Assembly: GCF_006861655.1 (NCBI RefSeq)
Contig: NZ_SESI01000002.1
Span: forward strand, 656,775 to 720,774
From: Halonotius roseus
Lineage (GTDB): Archaea; Halobacteriota; Halobacteria; Halobacteriales; Haloferacaceae
Length of the DNA: 64,000 nucleotides
Direction: 5' to 3'
Shown one piece after another: positions 25,951 to 33,472 of this stretch; positions within the stretch are counted from its first letter, which is position 1, and each line of letters opens with the position of its first letter. The notes below the pieces were generated by a model that saw nothing but the letters and a program-made list of their open reading frames with translations, ran no database searches and was not told the DNA's origin. Position numbers and translations under genes: made by a program.

Positions 25951-25954
25951 ACAC

Positions 25955-26134
25955 ATGTTTGAACGATTCGACGAAGCGAAAACGGAGAAACGCCCACCGA
26001 ACCACCGCAGTGGGGACGCGGATCGCCACTACCTGACTGCGGTTGCCGTCGGCGCGGCCGCTCGCGCCGAATCCGACACCCCGTTCGATGACGACCCCTT
26101 CGATAGCGCGACCACCGGAGGTGTCGACGTATGA
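25955..26134 (+). CDS. 59-residue protein coupled to the second NarK gene
   Basis: ATG 25955 opens a frame starting [15 protein letters not shown] and ending SATTGGVDV. Its TGA overlaps the transporter ATG as ATGA. Composition is acidic (a [10 protein letters not shown] patch near the end) with an Ala-rich central segment ([11 protein letters not shown]), typical of coding DNA here and with no membrane helix. The overlap and promoter-like upstream DNA support it as a real first gene of a two-gene unit. I do not recognise the family; a small regulator or stabiliser of the transporter is one possibility, but nothing in the sequence proves it. Confidence 0.7.
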   Translation: MFERFDEAKTEKRPPNHRSGDADRHYLTAVAVGAAARAESDTPFDDDPFDSATTGGVDV

Positions 26135-27456
26135 AGAGTCCGATCAGGATGACGAAATACCGGACGCTACTGTTGGCGACGATCGGCTTCAATTTCTCGT
26201 TTCTGATCTGGTTTTCCTTCGCGCCGTTCACCGGCGGGATGGCCGAGGAGTTCGGCCTCTCGACGGCCGAGATCGGGATTCTGGCGAGTTCAGCCATCTG
26301 GATGGCTCCGTTCGGTCGCATCCTCACCGGCTGGCTCTCTGATAAGTTCGGCGCGCCGGTCATCTTCGCCATCGTGCTTGCGTACGTTGGCGTCTTCTCG
26401 ATCGGCAGCGCGTTCGCCCAGGATTACTCGGTGTTCTTCGTCGCCCGGCTGATCGTGGCGACGGCGGGTATCACGTTCGTGATCGGCATCCAGCACGTCG
26501 CCGAGTGGTGGGAAGAGGAGAACCTCGGGCTGGCCGAGGGGATCTACGCCGGGATCGGGAACGCGGGTGCAGCCGGCGGCGCGCTCATCCTCCCGCGAGT
26601 CTTCGGCACCGGCTGGAGCGGACCGCTGTTTGCGACCAACTGGCGGGCAGCCTTCTTCTACACCGGCTGTGTCTCGATCGTGCTTGCGGTCGTCTACTTC
26701 GTCTTCGGCGAGGCCGCCAAAAGCGAGGAAAAACGCCAGGCGACCAAGGAGAACGCGACCGCGAAGGGCTGGTTCTACACCGCCACCCGCTACGGGACGG
26801 TCGTGCTCGCGGCAGCCTACATCATGTCGTTCGGCCTTGAGCTGTCGATGAACGGCTGGCTCGCCACCTACTACCGTGAGGCGTTCGATACGAACAACCT
26901 CGTGTTGGCGAGTACGTTCGCGGCGACGTTCTCGGTTGCCGCCGGCCTGTTGCGTCCCTTCGGCGGCTACGGCAGCGATCTGTTGGCCCGCAAGGAGATG
27001 AACATCCTGCCGTTCTTCAAGGGCCAGTACCGCGAACAGTGGACGTTCCTCGGGCTATGCTTCATCGTGGTGTCGATGTTCGGCATGACGCTGGCTGGCC
27101 TCTCAGGGGTTGTGATGAACGCCGTTATCGTCGGCTTCCTCGTCGGCACCGGCTGTGCGTGGGCCGAGGGGGCGATCTTCGCGCAGGTGCCGGCGATGTT
27201 CCCCAACAGCTCCGGGTCGGTTGCCGGGATCGTCGGCGGCGTCGGCACGGTCGGCGGGATCGTCTACCCGCTGGTCTACTCCGCGCCGTGGCTGGCGAAC
27301 TTCCACATCGGCTACTCGGTGACCGCCGCGTCGATGATCCCCATCGTCCTGCTGGCTGCGTGGGTGTTCCAGCCGGAGATCTCGAAGGTCGCCAACACGG
27401 CCGGCTTCGTTGGCGACGCCCAAGAGGGGCCGTCGGCGACGCCAAGCGATGACTGA
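26131..27456 (+). CDS. narK: NarK-type MFS nitrate/nitrite transporter, copy 2
   Basis: The 441-residue protein has about 12 hydrophobic segments and NNP-family features: [16 protein letters not shown] (the loop 2-3 motif of MFS), [15 protein letters not shown] and [15 protein letters not shown], which correspond to the two Gly-rich nitrate signatures. An Arg in helix 2 (GRILTG) fits a nitrate-binding residue. It is more similar to classic NarK/NasB than copy 1 is. It is translationally coupled to the preceding 59-codon ORF. It ends about 310 bases before tRNA-Ser. Likely role: nitrate uptake for NasA. Confidence 0.9.
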   Translation: MKSPIRMTKYRTLLLATIGFNFSFLIWFSFAPFTGGMAEEFGLSTAEIGILASSAIWMAPFGRILTGWLSDKFGAPVIFAIVLAYVGVFSIGSAFAQDYSVFFVARLIVATAGITFVIGIQHVAEWWEEENLGLAEGIYAGIGNAGAAGGALILPRVFGTGWSGPLFATNWRAAFFYTGCVSIVLAVVYFVFGEAAKSEEKRQATKENATAKGWFYTATRYGTVVLAAAYIMSFGLELSMNGWLATYYREAFDTNNLVLASTFAATFSVAAGLLRPFGGYGSDLLARKEMNILPFFKGQYREQWTFLGLCFIVVSMFGMTLAGLSGVVMNAVIVGFLVGTGCAWAEGAIFAQVPAMFPNSSGSVAGIVGGVGTVGGIVYPLVYSAPWLANFHIGYSVTAASMIPIVLLAAWVFQPEISKVANTAGFVGDAQEGPSATPSDD

Positions 27457-27520
27457 CCGCGGTGCTCGACTACCGTTTTAGGAGGCGATCCTGAGGCGGT
27501 CTGAGCGGATTCTTTTTGCG

Positions 27521-27789
27521 ACTCACGAGGTGGCTCGCACACGCTACGCCCACGGCGACGCCGTTCGCTTACCGTGGTGCGTCGTGCCACGCTCGCAGTG
27601 CTCGGCGGTGTTGTTCGTCGCAAAACGCCAGGACAGGGATTTGAACTCAGTCGTTTCGCTCACTTCGTTCGCTTCACTCCCTGCTCAAATCCTGTCGTGT
27701 GCCGTTGACGACTCACGAGGAGCCTCGCACACGCTACGCGGTGCTCGGAAGTATTGTTCGTCGCAAAACGCCAGGACAGGGATTTGAAC
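27521..27789. repeat. Duplicated tRNA-Ser 3' end and flank
   Basis: A 36-base block (starting TTGTTCGTCGCAAAACGCCA) is identical at 27611-27646 and 27754-27789. The right copy contains the last 21 bases of the tRNA-Ser gene (T-arm side and acceptor strand) plus 15 flanking bases. A second shared segment, ACTCACGAGG...CTCGCACACGCTACGC, lies at about 27521-27549 and 27710-27738. The left copy carries about 46 extra bases between the two segments. The pattern is like attL/attR left by an element integrated at a tRNA 3' end, or a local tandem duplication. Confidence 0.75.
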
Positions 27790-27849
27790 CCCGGATCCCA
27801 AAGGGAACACGCTTTCCAGGCGTGCGCCTTACCACTCGGCCATCCTGGC
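27769..27849 (-). tRNA. tRNA-Ser (anticodon GGA)
   Basis: The minus strand reads GCCAGGA at the 5' end and TCCTGGC plus discriminator G at the 3' end, a perfect 7-bp acceptor stem. The anticodon loop CTGGAAA within ACGCCTGGAAAGCGT gives anticodon GGA (serine, UCC/UCU). A long variable arm (about TTCCCTTTGGGAT) identifies a class II tRNA, and the T-arm GGGGTTCAAATCCCT is complete. CCA is not encoded. A TTTT follows at the 3' side. The 3' end is partly duplicated at 27611-27646. Confidence 0.96.
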
Positions 27850-28113
27850 TCGTCTCCTTCTACCCCGCTGCCGATTTTAAACGTGTTGGTCGGCTGTTCC
27901 GAGCCACCCGCTGCCTGCCAGCACTTACTTTCGCCCTGAGCCCATAACATCGCCATCAGCGACTCGACTTCCTCGATCCGATCGCACCTCACGAAACGAA
28001 ACCTCCTGCTCGGTGCCGGCGGTACAGTCGCCGCGCTGGCCGGTGGTGCAGCCTACGTCCTCAGCGAACTGGACGGCGAACACGCCGACTACACCGCGCC
28101 GGAAACCCAACCG

Positions 28114-28854
28114 ATGCTCACCACCCGCGGCCGACTCGGGGGCGATGCTGCGAACGGCGGTGACGACGGTAGCAACGACGACAGCAACACACCGACAGTC
28201 GCCACCGAGGGCGAGTGGTCGTTCGCCGACGCCGACGAACTCGTCCTGTTCGTCCACGGCTTCGATACGGGCCCGCAGGCCGCCCGCGATCAGACCTATA
28301 CGCTTGATGTCGGCCTCAACGAATACCGCTCGTTGCCGGTCGCCGGCTACAGTTGGGTGTCCGATGGCGAGTGGGCCGACGCCAAGGCTGTCGCCGACGC
28401 GAACGCCGAGCCGCTCGCCGGCTGGCTCGGGCAGTGGGCCGCCGAGGACGGCCGCCCCATCCACCTGATCGGCTACTCGCTGGGGGCTCGTGTCGTTTGT
28501 GCCGCGCTGGCTGAACTGGAGACGAGCGAGCGCGCCGATCCGCTCGCGTCGGTGTCGCTACTTGGCGGCGCGATCCCAAGCGACAGCGTCGAACGCGACG
28601 GGGAGTATGGGGATGCTATCGCTGCACTCGACGCACCTGTGACCAACTTCTACAGCCGCCGCGATCGCGTGCTCGGCTGGGTCTACCGGTTCTCGGATCG
28701 CACCACTGCGGTCGGCAGCGGCGGTATCGACGACCCGGCAGCCGCCCCTGACGGCTACCAAGATATCGATGTGACCGAGCTCGTCGCCGACCACTACTCG
28801 TATTTCGAACCTGAGGAGGGCTGTCTGTCCCGCGTCGTTGAGACCCTCGACTAA
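28114..28854 (+). CDS. Alpha/beta hydrolase (lipase/esterase-like), start codon unclear
   Basis: The core is a serine hydrolase fold: LVLFVHGFDTG (oxyanion strand), the nucleophile elbow GYSLG in IHLIGYSLGARVV, a late Asp region (NFYSRRDRVLGW) and a C-terminal His (DHYSYF). The first ATG is 28114, but the in-frame codons upstream clearly read like a Tat-type signal: HLTKRNLLLGAGGTVAALAG. That stretch is open from about 27939, yet has no ATG, GTG or TTG; the best placed codons are ATC at 27949 and 27955. Either an unusual start is used or the start codon was lost and the protein is now cytosolic. The substrate is unknown. Confidence 0.82.
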   Translation: MLTTRGRLGGDAANGGDDGSNDDSNTPTVATEGEWSFADADELVLFVHGFDTGPQAARDQTYTLDVGLNEYRSLPVAGYSWVSDGEWADAKAVADANAEPLAGWLGQWAAEDGRPIHLIGYSLGARVVCAALAELETSERADPLASVSLLGGAIPSDSVERDGEYGDAIAALDAPVTNFYSRRDRVLGWVYRFSDRTTAVGSGGIDDPAAAPDGYQDIDVTELVADHYSYFEPEEGCLSRVVETLD

Positions 28855-29045
28855 CGCGGCAATCGCGCCTCGATCGCGGGCGCAGTCGCGGTGACGACGA
28901 CACCGACGACGAGAGCGATCCCGGCAAGGCCGCCGACGCCGACCGGCAGCGAGCCGCCAGCGAGGCGATACCCCAGCGCGAGGACGAGAAACAGCAGCGC
29001 GCCGGTGAGCCCCCACAGCAGGCTCGATTTGCGGCGCGGCCTCAC
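28851..29045 (-). CDS. 64-residue two-helix membrane protein
   Basis: Start is GTG at 29043-29045, overlapping the ridA stop (GTGA). The basic N-terminus MRPRRKSS is followed by two hydrophobic segments (LLWGLTGALLFLVLALGY and LAGIALVVGVVVTATAPA). It is typical of the many small haloarchaeal membrane proteins of unknown role. Its 3' end overlaps the convergent hydrolase gene by 4 bases. It is probably translated together with ridA. Confidence 0.75.
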   Translation of the reverse strand: MRPRRKSSLLWGLTGALLFLVLALGYRLAGGSLPVGVGGLAGIALVVGVVVTATAPAIEARLPR

Positions 29046-29428
29046 GCCTCGGGGTACGTCGCCACGGCCTCGATTTCGACGCCGACACCCTTCGGCAGCG
29101 CGCCCGCCTCGACCGCGCTGCGGGCCGGCGGCTGGGCGGCGAAGTAGGTCTCATACGTCGCGTTCATCGCCCCGAAATCGTCGATGTCGGCGAGAAAGAC
29201 CGTCGTTTTGAGGATGTCTTCGGCCGCGAGGTCTTCGGCGGCGAGGATCGCCATCACGTTGTCGAGTGCGAGTTCGGTTTGGGTGGCGATGTCGGCGTCG
29301 GCGTGGAGGTCGCCCCCGGGCGTGAGCGGGATCTGCCCCGCCGTGTACAGCGTCGAGCCGTCGGTCGTCGCTTGGCTGTAGGCGCCCACGGCTTCGGGCG
29401 CGTCGTCGGTGCTGATGGTGCGTTTCAT
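29042..29428 (-). CDS. ridA: Rid family enamine/imine deaminase
   Basis: RidA hydrolyses reactive 2-aminoacrylate and 2-aminocrotonate released by PLP-dependent dehydratases. The 128-residue protein shows the family pattern: AVGAYSQATTDGSTLYTAGQ, ALDNVMAIL, KTTVFLAD and the signature PPARSAVEAGALPKG with the catalytic-type R103, ending VEIEAVATYP. It lies 39 bases downstream of ilvA, the enzyme that makes its substrate, so the two probably form an operon with the small membrane gene behind. Confidence 0.96.
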   Translation of the reverse strand: MKRTISTDDAPEAVGAYSQATTDGSTLYTAGQIPLTPGGDLHADADIATQTELALDNVMAILAAEDLAAEDILKTTVFLADIDDFGAMNATYETYFAAQPPARSAVEAGALPKGVGVEIEAVATYPEA

Positions 29429-29467
29429 GACTCGGCGTGGGCGGGCGAGCCGAATAAATCCGACCCC

Positions 29468-30679
29468 TCACTCCAGGACGTCAACCGTGTAGCCGGCATC
29501 CCGCAACGTCGCCAGCAGGTCGGCGGCGTGTTCGGGGCCGTGGGTTTCGAGTTCGAGTTCGACGGAAGTGTCGCTCATCCCGATCTCCCGGGAGGCGCGT
29601 TCGTGGTGGATCTCGTAGATATTCGCGCCCTTGTCGGCGATGATCTCGATCAGCCCCTCCAGCGCGCCGGGCTGATCCGGGAGCACGGTGCGGATCTTGA
29701 GATAGCGGCCCAGTTGGATCATCCCGCGCAGAATGACGGTCGTCAACACGTTCATGTCGATGTTGCCGCCGCAGAGCACGGGGACGATCACCTCGTCGTC
29801 ATCGTATTCGAATCGATCTTCCAGCAGGGCCGACAGCGCGACCGCACCCGCGCCCTCGACGAGGGTTTTGCTGCGTTCGAGCAGCAACGTCAGCGCGAGT
29901 GCGATCTCCTCGTCGGAGACCGTCACCACCTCGTCGACGCGCTCCTGAATGATCTCGAAGGGCTGCTCGCCAACTGAGCGGGTGGCGATCCCGTCGGCAA
30001 CGGTGTCGACGCTGTCCCGCGATCTGATCTCGCCGGCCGCCAGCGAGTCGATGACGCTGGAGGCTCCCTCGGCTTGAACGCCGATGATCCGCACGTCCGG
30101 CTGCTGGGCTTTGATCGCCGTCGCAATCCCCGAGATGAGCCCGCCGCCGCCGATCGGGACGATGACGGTTTCCACGTCGGGCTGTTGCTCTAAGATTTCG
30201 AGGCCGATCGTCCCCTGGCCGGCCATCACCATCTCGTCGTCGAAGGCGTGGACGTAGGTGCGGTCTTCTTTCTCCTCAATCTCGTGAGCGCGGGCTTGGG
30301 CCTCCTCGTAGTCGACGCCATCGAGGACGACCCGACCGCCGTACCGCCGGGTCGCTTTGACCTTCGAGATCGGCGCGTGTTCCGGCATGACGATGGTTGC
30401 GTCGACGCCGGCTCGCGTCGCCGCGAGCGCGACGCCCTGTGCATGGTTGCCCGCGCTGGCGGTGACGACGCCGGCGTCCTGTTCGGCAGCCGAAAGGGTC
30501 GTGATCCGGTTGAGCGCGCCGCGGAGCTTGAACGCGCCCGTCCGCTGGAAGTTTTCGAGCTTGAGGTGGACGGCCGCACCCGTCCGTTCCGAAAAGGTGT
30601 AGGAGTACTCCATCGGCGTCAGGCGCACGGCGTCGGCGATCCGCTCGCGGGCGTCCTGGATCGCCGAAAGCGAAAGCAT
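29468..30679 (-). CDS. ilvA: Threonine ammonia-lyase (threonine dehydratase)
   Basis: This PLP enzyme converts threonine to 2-oxobutyrate and ammonia (via 2-aminocrotonate), the first committed step to isoleucine by the threonine route. The 403-residue protein has the PLP lysine K51 in FQRTGAFKLRGA, the substrate loop TASAGNHAQGVA, the phosphate-binding GGGGLISG, and a C-terminal ACT-like regulatory domain from about residue 325 (LPDQPGALEGLIEI). The single ACT domain matches the catabolic/short biosynthetic type. A TATA-like element on its strand near 30817-30824 implies a leader of about 110 bases. Confidence 0.95.
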   Translation of the reverse strand: MLSLSAIQDARERIADAVRLTPMEYSYTFSERTGAAVHLKLENFQRTGAFKLRGALNRITTLSAAEQDAGVVTASAGNHAQGVALAATRAGVDATIVMPEHAPISKVKATRRYGGRVVLDGVDYEEAQARAHEIEEKEDRTYVHAFDDEMVMAGQGTIGLEILEQQPDVETVIVPIGGGGLISGIATAIKAQQPDVRIIGVQAEGASSVIDSLAAGEIRSRDSVDTVADGIATRSVGEQPFEIIQERVDEVVTVSDEEIALALTLLLERSKTLVEGAGAVALSALLEDRFEYDDDEVIVPVLCGGNIDMNVLTTVILRGMIQLGRYLKIRTVLPDQPGALEGLIEIIADKGANIYEIHHERASREIGMSDTSVELELETHGPEHAADLLATLRDAGYTVDVLE

Positions 30680-30917
30680 GGGTTCCCTTCGCGGGAGCGG
30701 CCGGTAATCGGTTTCGGTGTCTCACCGGGGTGGCTGTGGTCGTCACTCAGCGAACTGAAAACGGAAATGGGGAATGCACGCGTGTGACGCGCAGTTGAGC
30801 GTTTGACCCGGAGGTATATAAACATCGGGCATGCGCAGTGAAAGTGAAAACCGCAAGACTGCGGCGACCGACGACGCCCGTCAGACGGCTGTCGGTCGTC
30901 GTTCCAGCCTATTATTT

Positions 30918-31352
30918 TCAACTGACACGTTCGATGTGGGTCGCTGGGAGCTGGCGGTCGACCCGATCGAGAAACGAACCCTCGCCGGGCCAATACTCGT
31001 CAAGCGATCCGAGCCCGATGGCGGTCGGCGCGGCGAGATAGACCTCGGCTGTTGTCGCCGACAACGACGCCGACGACGATGCAAGCGACGATGTAAGCGA
31101 CGATGTAAGCGATACCGACACCCGGTGGTAGAGCCCGCGGTCGACGCCCTCATACCGGTCAAGCCGGTCGATCTCGTCGGTTTCGAGCAGCCGGCCCGTG
31201 ACTGATTCACCCGGAACAAGTGTCGGATACCGGCCGTCGACACGCTTGAATCCGACACAGACAGCGTCGCCGACGAAGCGGTAACTGTCGAGCAGCGCGG
31301 CGACCTGCGCGTCATCGGTGAGTGTGCCGTAAACGAAGACGAGATCGGTCAT
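30918..31352 (-). CDS. Gamma-glutamylcyclotransferase-like (GGCT/BtrG) protein
   Basis: The 144-residue protein has the GGCT start FVYGTLT (residues 6-12), a substrate pocket strand (GRYPTLVPGESVTGRL) and the catalytic-type Glu in RYEGVD (E68). Family members cyclise gamma-glutamyl amines to 5-oxoproline or remove gamma-glutamyl tags. Between residues 78 and 102 it has a Ser-rich insertion (VSLTSSLTSSLASSSAS) encoded by a 12-base tandem repeat at 31075-31110, which is likely a surface loop. It follows the NUDIX gene with a 2-base gap; the two probably form an operon. Confidence 0.87.
   Translation of the reverse strand: MTDLVFVYGTLTDDAQVAALLDSYRFVGDAVCVGFKRVDGRYPTLVPGESVTGRLLETDEIDRLDRYEGVDRGLYHRVSVSLTSSLTSSLASSSASLSATTAEVYLAAPTAIGLGSLDEYWPGEGSFLDRVDRQLPATHIERVS
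31075..31110. repeat. 12-base tandem repeat within the GGCT-like gene
   Basis: GACGATGCAAGC at 31075-31086 is followed by two identical copies of GACGATGTAAGC at 31087-31098 and 31099-31110. Being in frame, it encodes a repeated Ser-Leu-Thr-Ser type loop and could expand or contract by slippage without breaking the gene. Confidence 0.8.
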
Positions 31353-31354
31353 CG

Positions 31355-31831
31355 CTACTCGGCGTGGTCGCCGACGGTCTCAATGGCCTCACAGCCGATG
31401 GCGACGGTGTCAGCGTCAAGATCGCTGTCGCGGAGTTCCGCGGGTGTGTACCACGCCCAGCGATCGGCCGGGGCTTCACCCTCAGTGGGGTCGATCTCGC
31501 GGCTCTCGACAGCCGCAAAGTAGATGTGGTCGATGTGTTGGTGGCCGACCGTGCCGTCAGGGTGGATGTTGATATTGTATAGCAGCATATGGGCTGGCTG
31601 CGGGAGCACCTCGCCGGCCGGCGGATTCAGATCGGCTGTCTCGCGGTGGAGCGTTGGGTCGAGGCCGGTTTCCTCGCGGACTTCGCGGCGACCCGCCTCG
31701 TGGGGCAGTTCGTCGCGGTCGACATGACCGCCCGGCGGGATCCGGATGCCGAGGCCCGCATGCCGGTGGAGTGCGGTCGCGCCGTCGTTGACGATATAGA
31801 CCGTGGAAGTGAAATGGCGTGTCGTCTCCAT
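31355..31831 (-). CDS. NUDIX hydrolase
   Basis: The 158-residue protein contains the Nudix box Gx5Ex7REUxEExGU as GGHVDRDELPHEAGRREVRE followed by ETGL. This binds Mg2+ and cleaves nucleoside diphosphates linked to another group. It opens METTRHFTSTVYIVND and has the usual downstream strand pattern (HMLLYNINIHPDG, HIDHIYFAAV). The substrate cannot be deduced. It precedes the GGCT-like gene by 2 bases and lies downstream of tfb on the same strand. Confidence 0.94.
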   Translation of the reverse strand: METTRHFTSTVYIVNDGATALHRHAGLGIRIPPGGHVDRDELPHEAGRREVREETGLDPTLHRETADLNPPAGEVLPQPAHMLLYNINIHPDGTVGHQHIDHIYFAAVESREIDPTEGEAPADRWAWYTPAELRDSDLDADTVAIGCEAIETVGDHAE

Positions 31832-31891
31832 AGCTGTCGCTTGCGGGCCGGCGGCTTTGCGGTTGCGAAACGCAGCGAAACAGGAGCCGGA

Positions 31892-32881
31892 TTAGGCGAC
31901 GGACTGCTGTTCGTCGGCCTCAAGCAGTTCGTGGTAGCGGTTCCGGATCGTCACCTCGGAGATGTTGGCGACCTCGCTGACCTGATTTTGGGTGACTTTC
32001 TGATTGGTCAGCAGCGAGGCGGCGTAGATCGCCGCCGCGGCGAGACCGACCGGCGATTTTCCGCTGTGGACACCCTGTGCTTTCGCCGTCGACAGCAGCT
32101 CGCGGGCACGGCGTTCGGCCTCGTCGGAGAGATCGAGATCCGAGGCAAAGCGGGGCACGTACTGCTCGGGGTCGGCCGGCTGGATCTCAAGGTTGAGCTC
32201 GCGGGCGATATACCGGTAGGTGCGGGCGATCTCGTCCTTATCAACTCTGGAGACGCCCGTGAGCTCGTCGAGGCTGCGCGGCGTGCCGGCCTGCCGTGCG
32301 GCGGCATACAGGGCGGCCGTCGAGACACCCTCGATCGAGCGGCCGGGGAGGAGATCCTCGTCGAGCGCGCGGCGATAGATGACGGAGGCGGTCTCCCGGA
32401 CGGCATCCGGCAGCCCGAGGGCACTCGCCATGCGGTCGATCTCGCCGAGGGCCTGTTTGAGGTTGCGCTCCTTGCTGTCGCGGGTACGGAACCGCTCGTT
32501 CCACGTCCGCAACCGCTGCATCTTCTGGCGTTGCCGCGACGAGAGGGATTTGCCGTAGGCATCCTTGTCCTGCCAGCCGATGTTGGTCGACAGCCCCTTG
32601 TCGTGCATCATGTTCGTCGTCGGCGCGCCGACGCGGGATTTCTGATCCTTCTCGTTGCTGTCGAAGGCGCGCCACTCGGGGCCGTGGTCGATCTCATCCT
32701 CCTCGACGACAAGCCCACAGTCACGGCAGACGGTTTCGCCGTGTTCGGTGTCGGTCGCCAGTTGGCCGTCACACTCCGGACAGCGGAGGGTCTCCTCGGT
32801 GTCGGTCGACTCCGACTGCTCGGGTGACCGGTTGTGGCTCCGGGTGTGCTCGTCGGTAAACGTACGAACGTTGTCGCTCAT
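31892..32881 (-). CDS. tfb: Transcription initiation factor TFB
   Basis: TFB bridges TBP at the TATA/BRE and RNA polymerase. The 329-residue protein has an acidic N-terminal tail, a zinc ribbon with C34, C37, C52 and C55 (CPECDGQ, CRDCGLV), the B-reader region (GPEWRAF, RVGAPTTNMMHD) and two cyclin-fold repeats (about 130-225 and 230-325), with a recognition helix near SEVANISEVTIRNRY that reads the BRE. Haloarchaea encode several TFBs with different promoter preferences; this is one paralogue. The upstream region carries a TATA-like TATTATTAAG and a dyad-like element at 32974-32996. Confidence 0.97.
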   Translation of the reverse strand: MSDNVRTFTDEHTRSHNRSPEQSESTDTEETLRCPECDGQLATDTEHGETVCRDCGLVVEEDEIDHGPEWRAFDSNEKDQKSRVGAPTTNMMHDKGLSTNIGWQDKDAYGKSLSSRQRQKMQRLRTWNERFRTRDSKERNLKQALGEIDRMASALGLPDAVRETASVIYRRALDEDLLPGRSIEGVSTAALYAAARQAGTPRSLDELTGVSRVDKDEIARTYRYIARELNLEIQPADPEQYVPRFASDLDLSDEAERRARELLSTAKAQGVHSGKSPVGLAAAAIYAASLLTNQKVTQNQVSEVANISEVTIRNRYHELLEADEQQSVA

Positions 32882-33193
32882 GATATGGGTGAAACGGTGT
32901 GAGAGATCGTGGTGTCACACCCGTTTTGTGCATCAATAGACACGGGCTGAAACAACTTAATAATACCCTATATTTTCAACTAAATAAACTATGAAAACAA
33001 TTAGACGCAAAGCGGATGAAGAATCATTATGGATGTGCCGGTTGTAGGGCCACAATGTACCCGATAGCCCGGCTCTTCGTGACAGGGCAAACAGACAATT
33101 GAGTGAACGGATATGGCGACAGCCACCCGGTGTCGACACCGGCGTGACCGGGGAAGCGAAACCCTTACTCTCAGGCCGTGATTCGGGGCGGAT
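32882..33193. other. Divergent tfb / gatC intergenic region
   Basis: The 312 bases contain no supported gene. The tfb-proximal part, 32935-33040, is AT-rich and includes the tfb promoter: on the minus strand TATTATTAAG lies about 70-80 bases before the start. The rest rises in GC toward gatC. Confidence 0.6.
32974..32996. promoter_or_regulatory. TTTCA-N13-TGAAA element upstream of tfb
   Basis: TTTCA (32974-32978) and TGAAA (32992-32996) flank a 13-base AT-rich centre. The left 16 bases, TATTTTCAACTAAATA (32971-32986), are identical to 24052-24067, the left side of the dyad before the first NarK gene. It lies about 95-115 bases upstream of the tfb start. Confidence 0.4.
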
Positions 33194-33472
33194 ATGAGCG
33201 ATTCGCCCGTCGACGCCGACGAGGTACAACACGTCGCCGACCTCGCGCGGGTCGATCTCGACGACAGCGACGCCGACGAGTTCGCCGCGCAGTTCGCCGA
33301 CATCCTCGACTACTTCGAGGCTCTCGATGAGGTACCCGAGGTCGACAGCGACCCCGAGTTGGTCAACGTGATGCGAGCCGATGAGGTCGAGGAAGGTCTC
33401 TCACAGGACGAGGCTCTCCGGAACGCCCCCGAAACCGAGGACGGCTTCTTCAAGGGGCCGAGCGTCTCATGA
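33194..33472 (+). CDS. gatC: Asp-tRNA(Asn)/Glu-tRNA(Gln) amidotransferase subunit C
   Basis: GatC is the small subunit that stabilises the GatCAB complex, which amidates mischarged Asp-tRNA(Asn) and Glu-tRNA(Gln). The 92-residue protein shows the family pattern: VDADEVQHVADLARVDL, FAAQFADILDYFEALDEVPEVD and the C-terminal LRNAPETEDGFFKGPSV that wraps around GatA. It overlaps gatA by 4 bases (ATGA). gatB is not adjacent. Confidence 0.96.
   Translation: MSDSPVDADEVQHVADLARVDLDDSDADEFAAQFADILDYFEALDEVPEVDSDPELVNVMRADEVEEGLSQDEALRNAPETEDGFFKGPSVS

Larger units (their letters stand above)
25495..25954. other. AT-rich intergenic region before the second NarK unit
   Basis: The 460 bases contain no convincing gene. 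From about 25555 onward the DNA is AT-rich. Two dyads are listed separately (25815-25836 and 25936-25950). The 11-mer ACAGTGTGAAA occurs at 25648-25658 and at 25826-25836, the second being the right half of the larger dyad. A TATA-like TTATTAAGC lies just before the second dyad. Confidence 0.6.

Noticed and set aside
30276..30746. Threonine-rich leader peptide upstream of ilvA (frame opens with GTG-Thr-Thr-Thr-Ala-Thr)
   Set aside because: The frame does not stop before ilvA but runs far into it, so it is not a leader peptide, and peptide attenuation is not known in archaea.
30831..31205. 124-codon frame on the plus strand after a TATA-like element at 30812-30820
   Set aside because: It is antisense to the GGCT-like gene, and its Arg-rich composition is that of a shadow frame. 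The TATA-like word is better explained as the ilvA promoter on the other strand.
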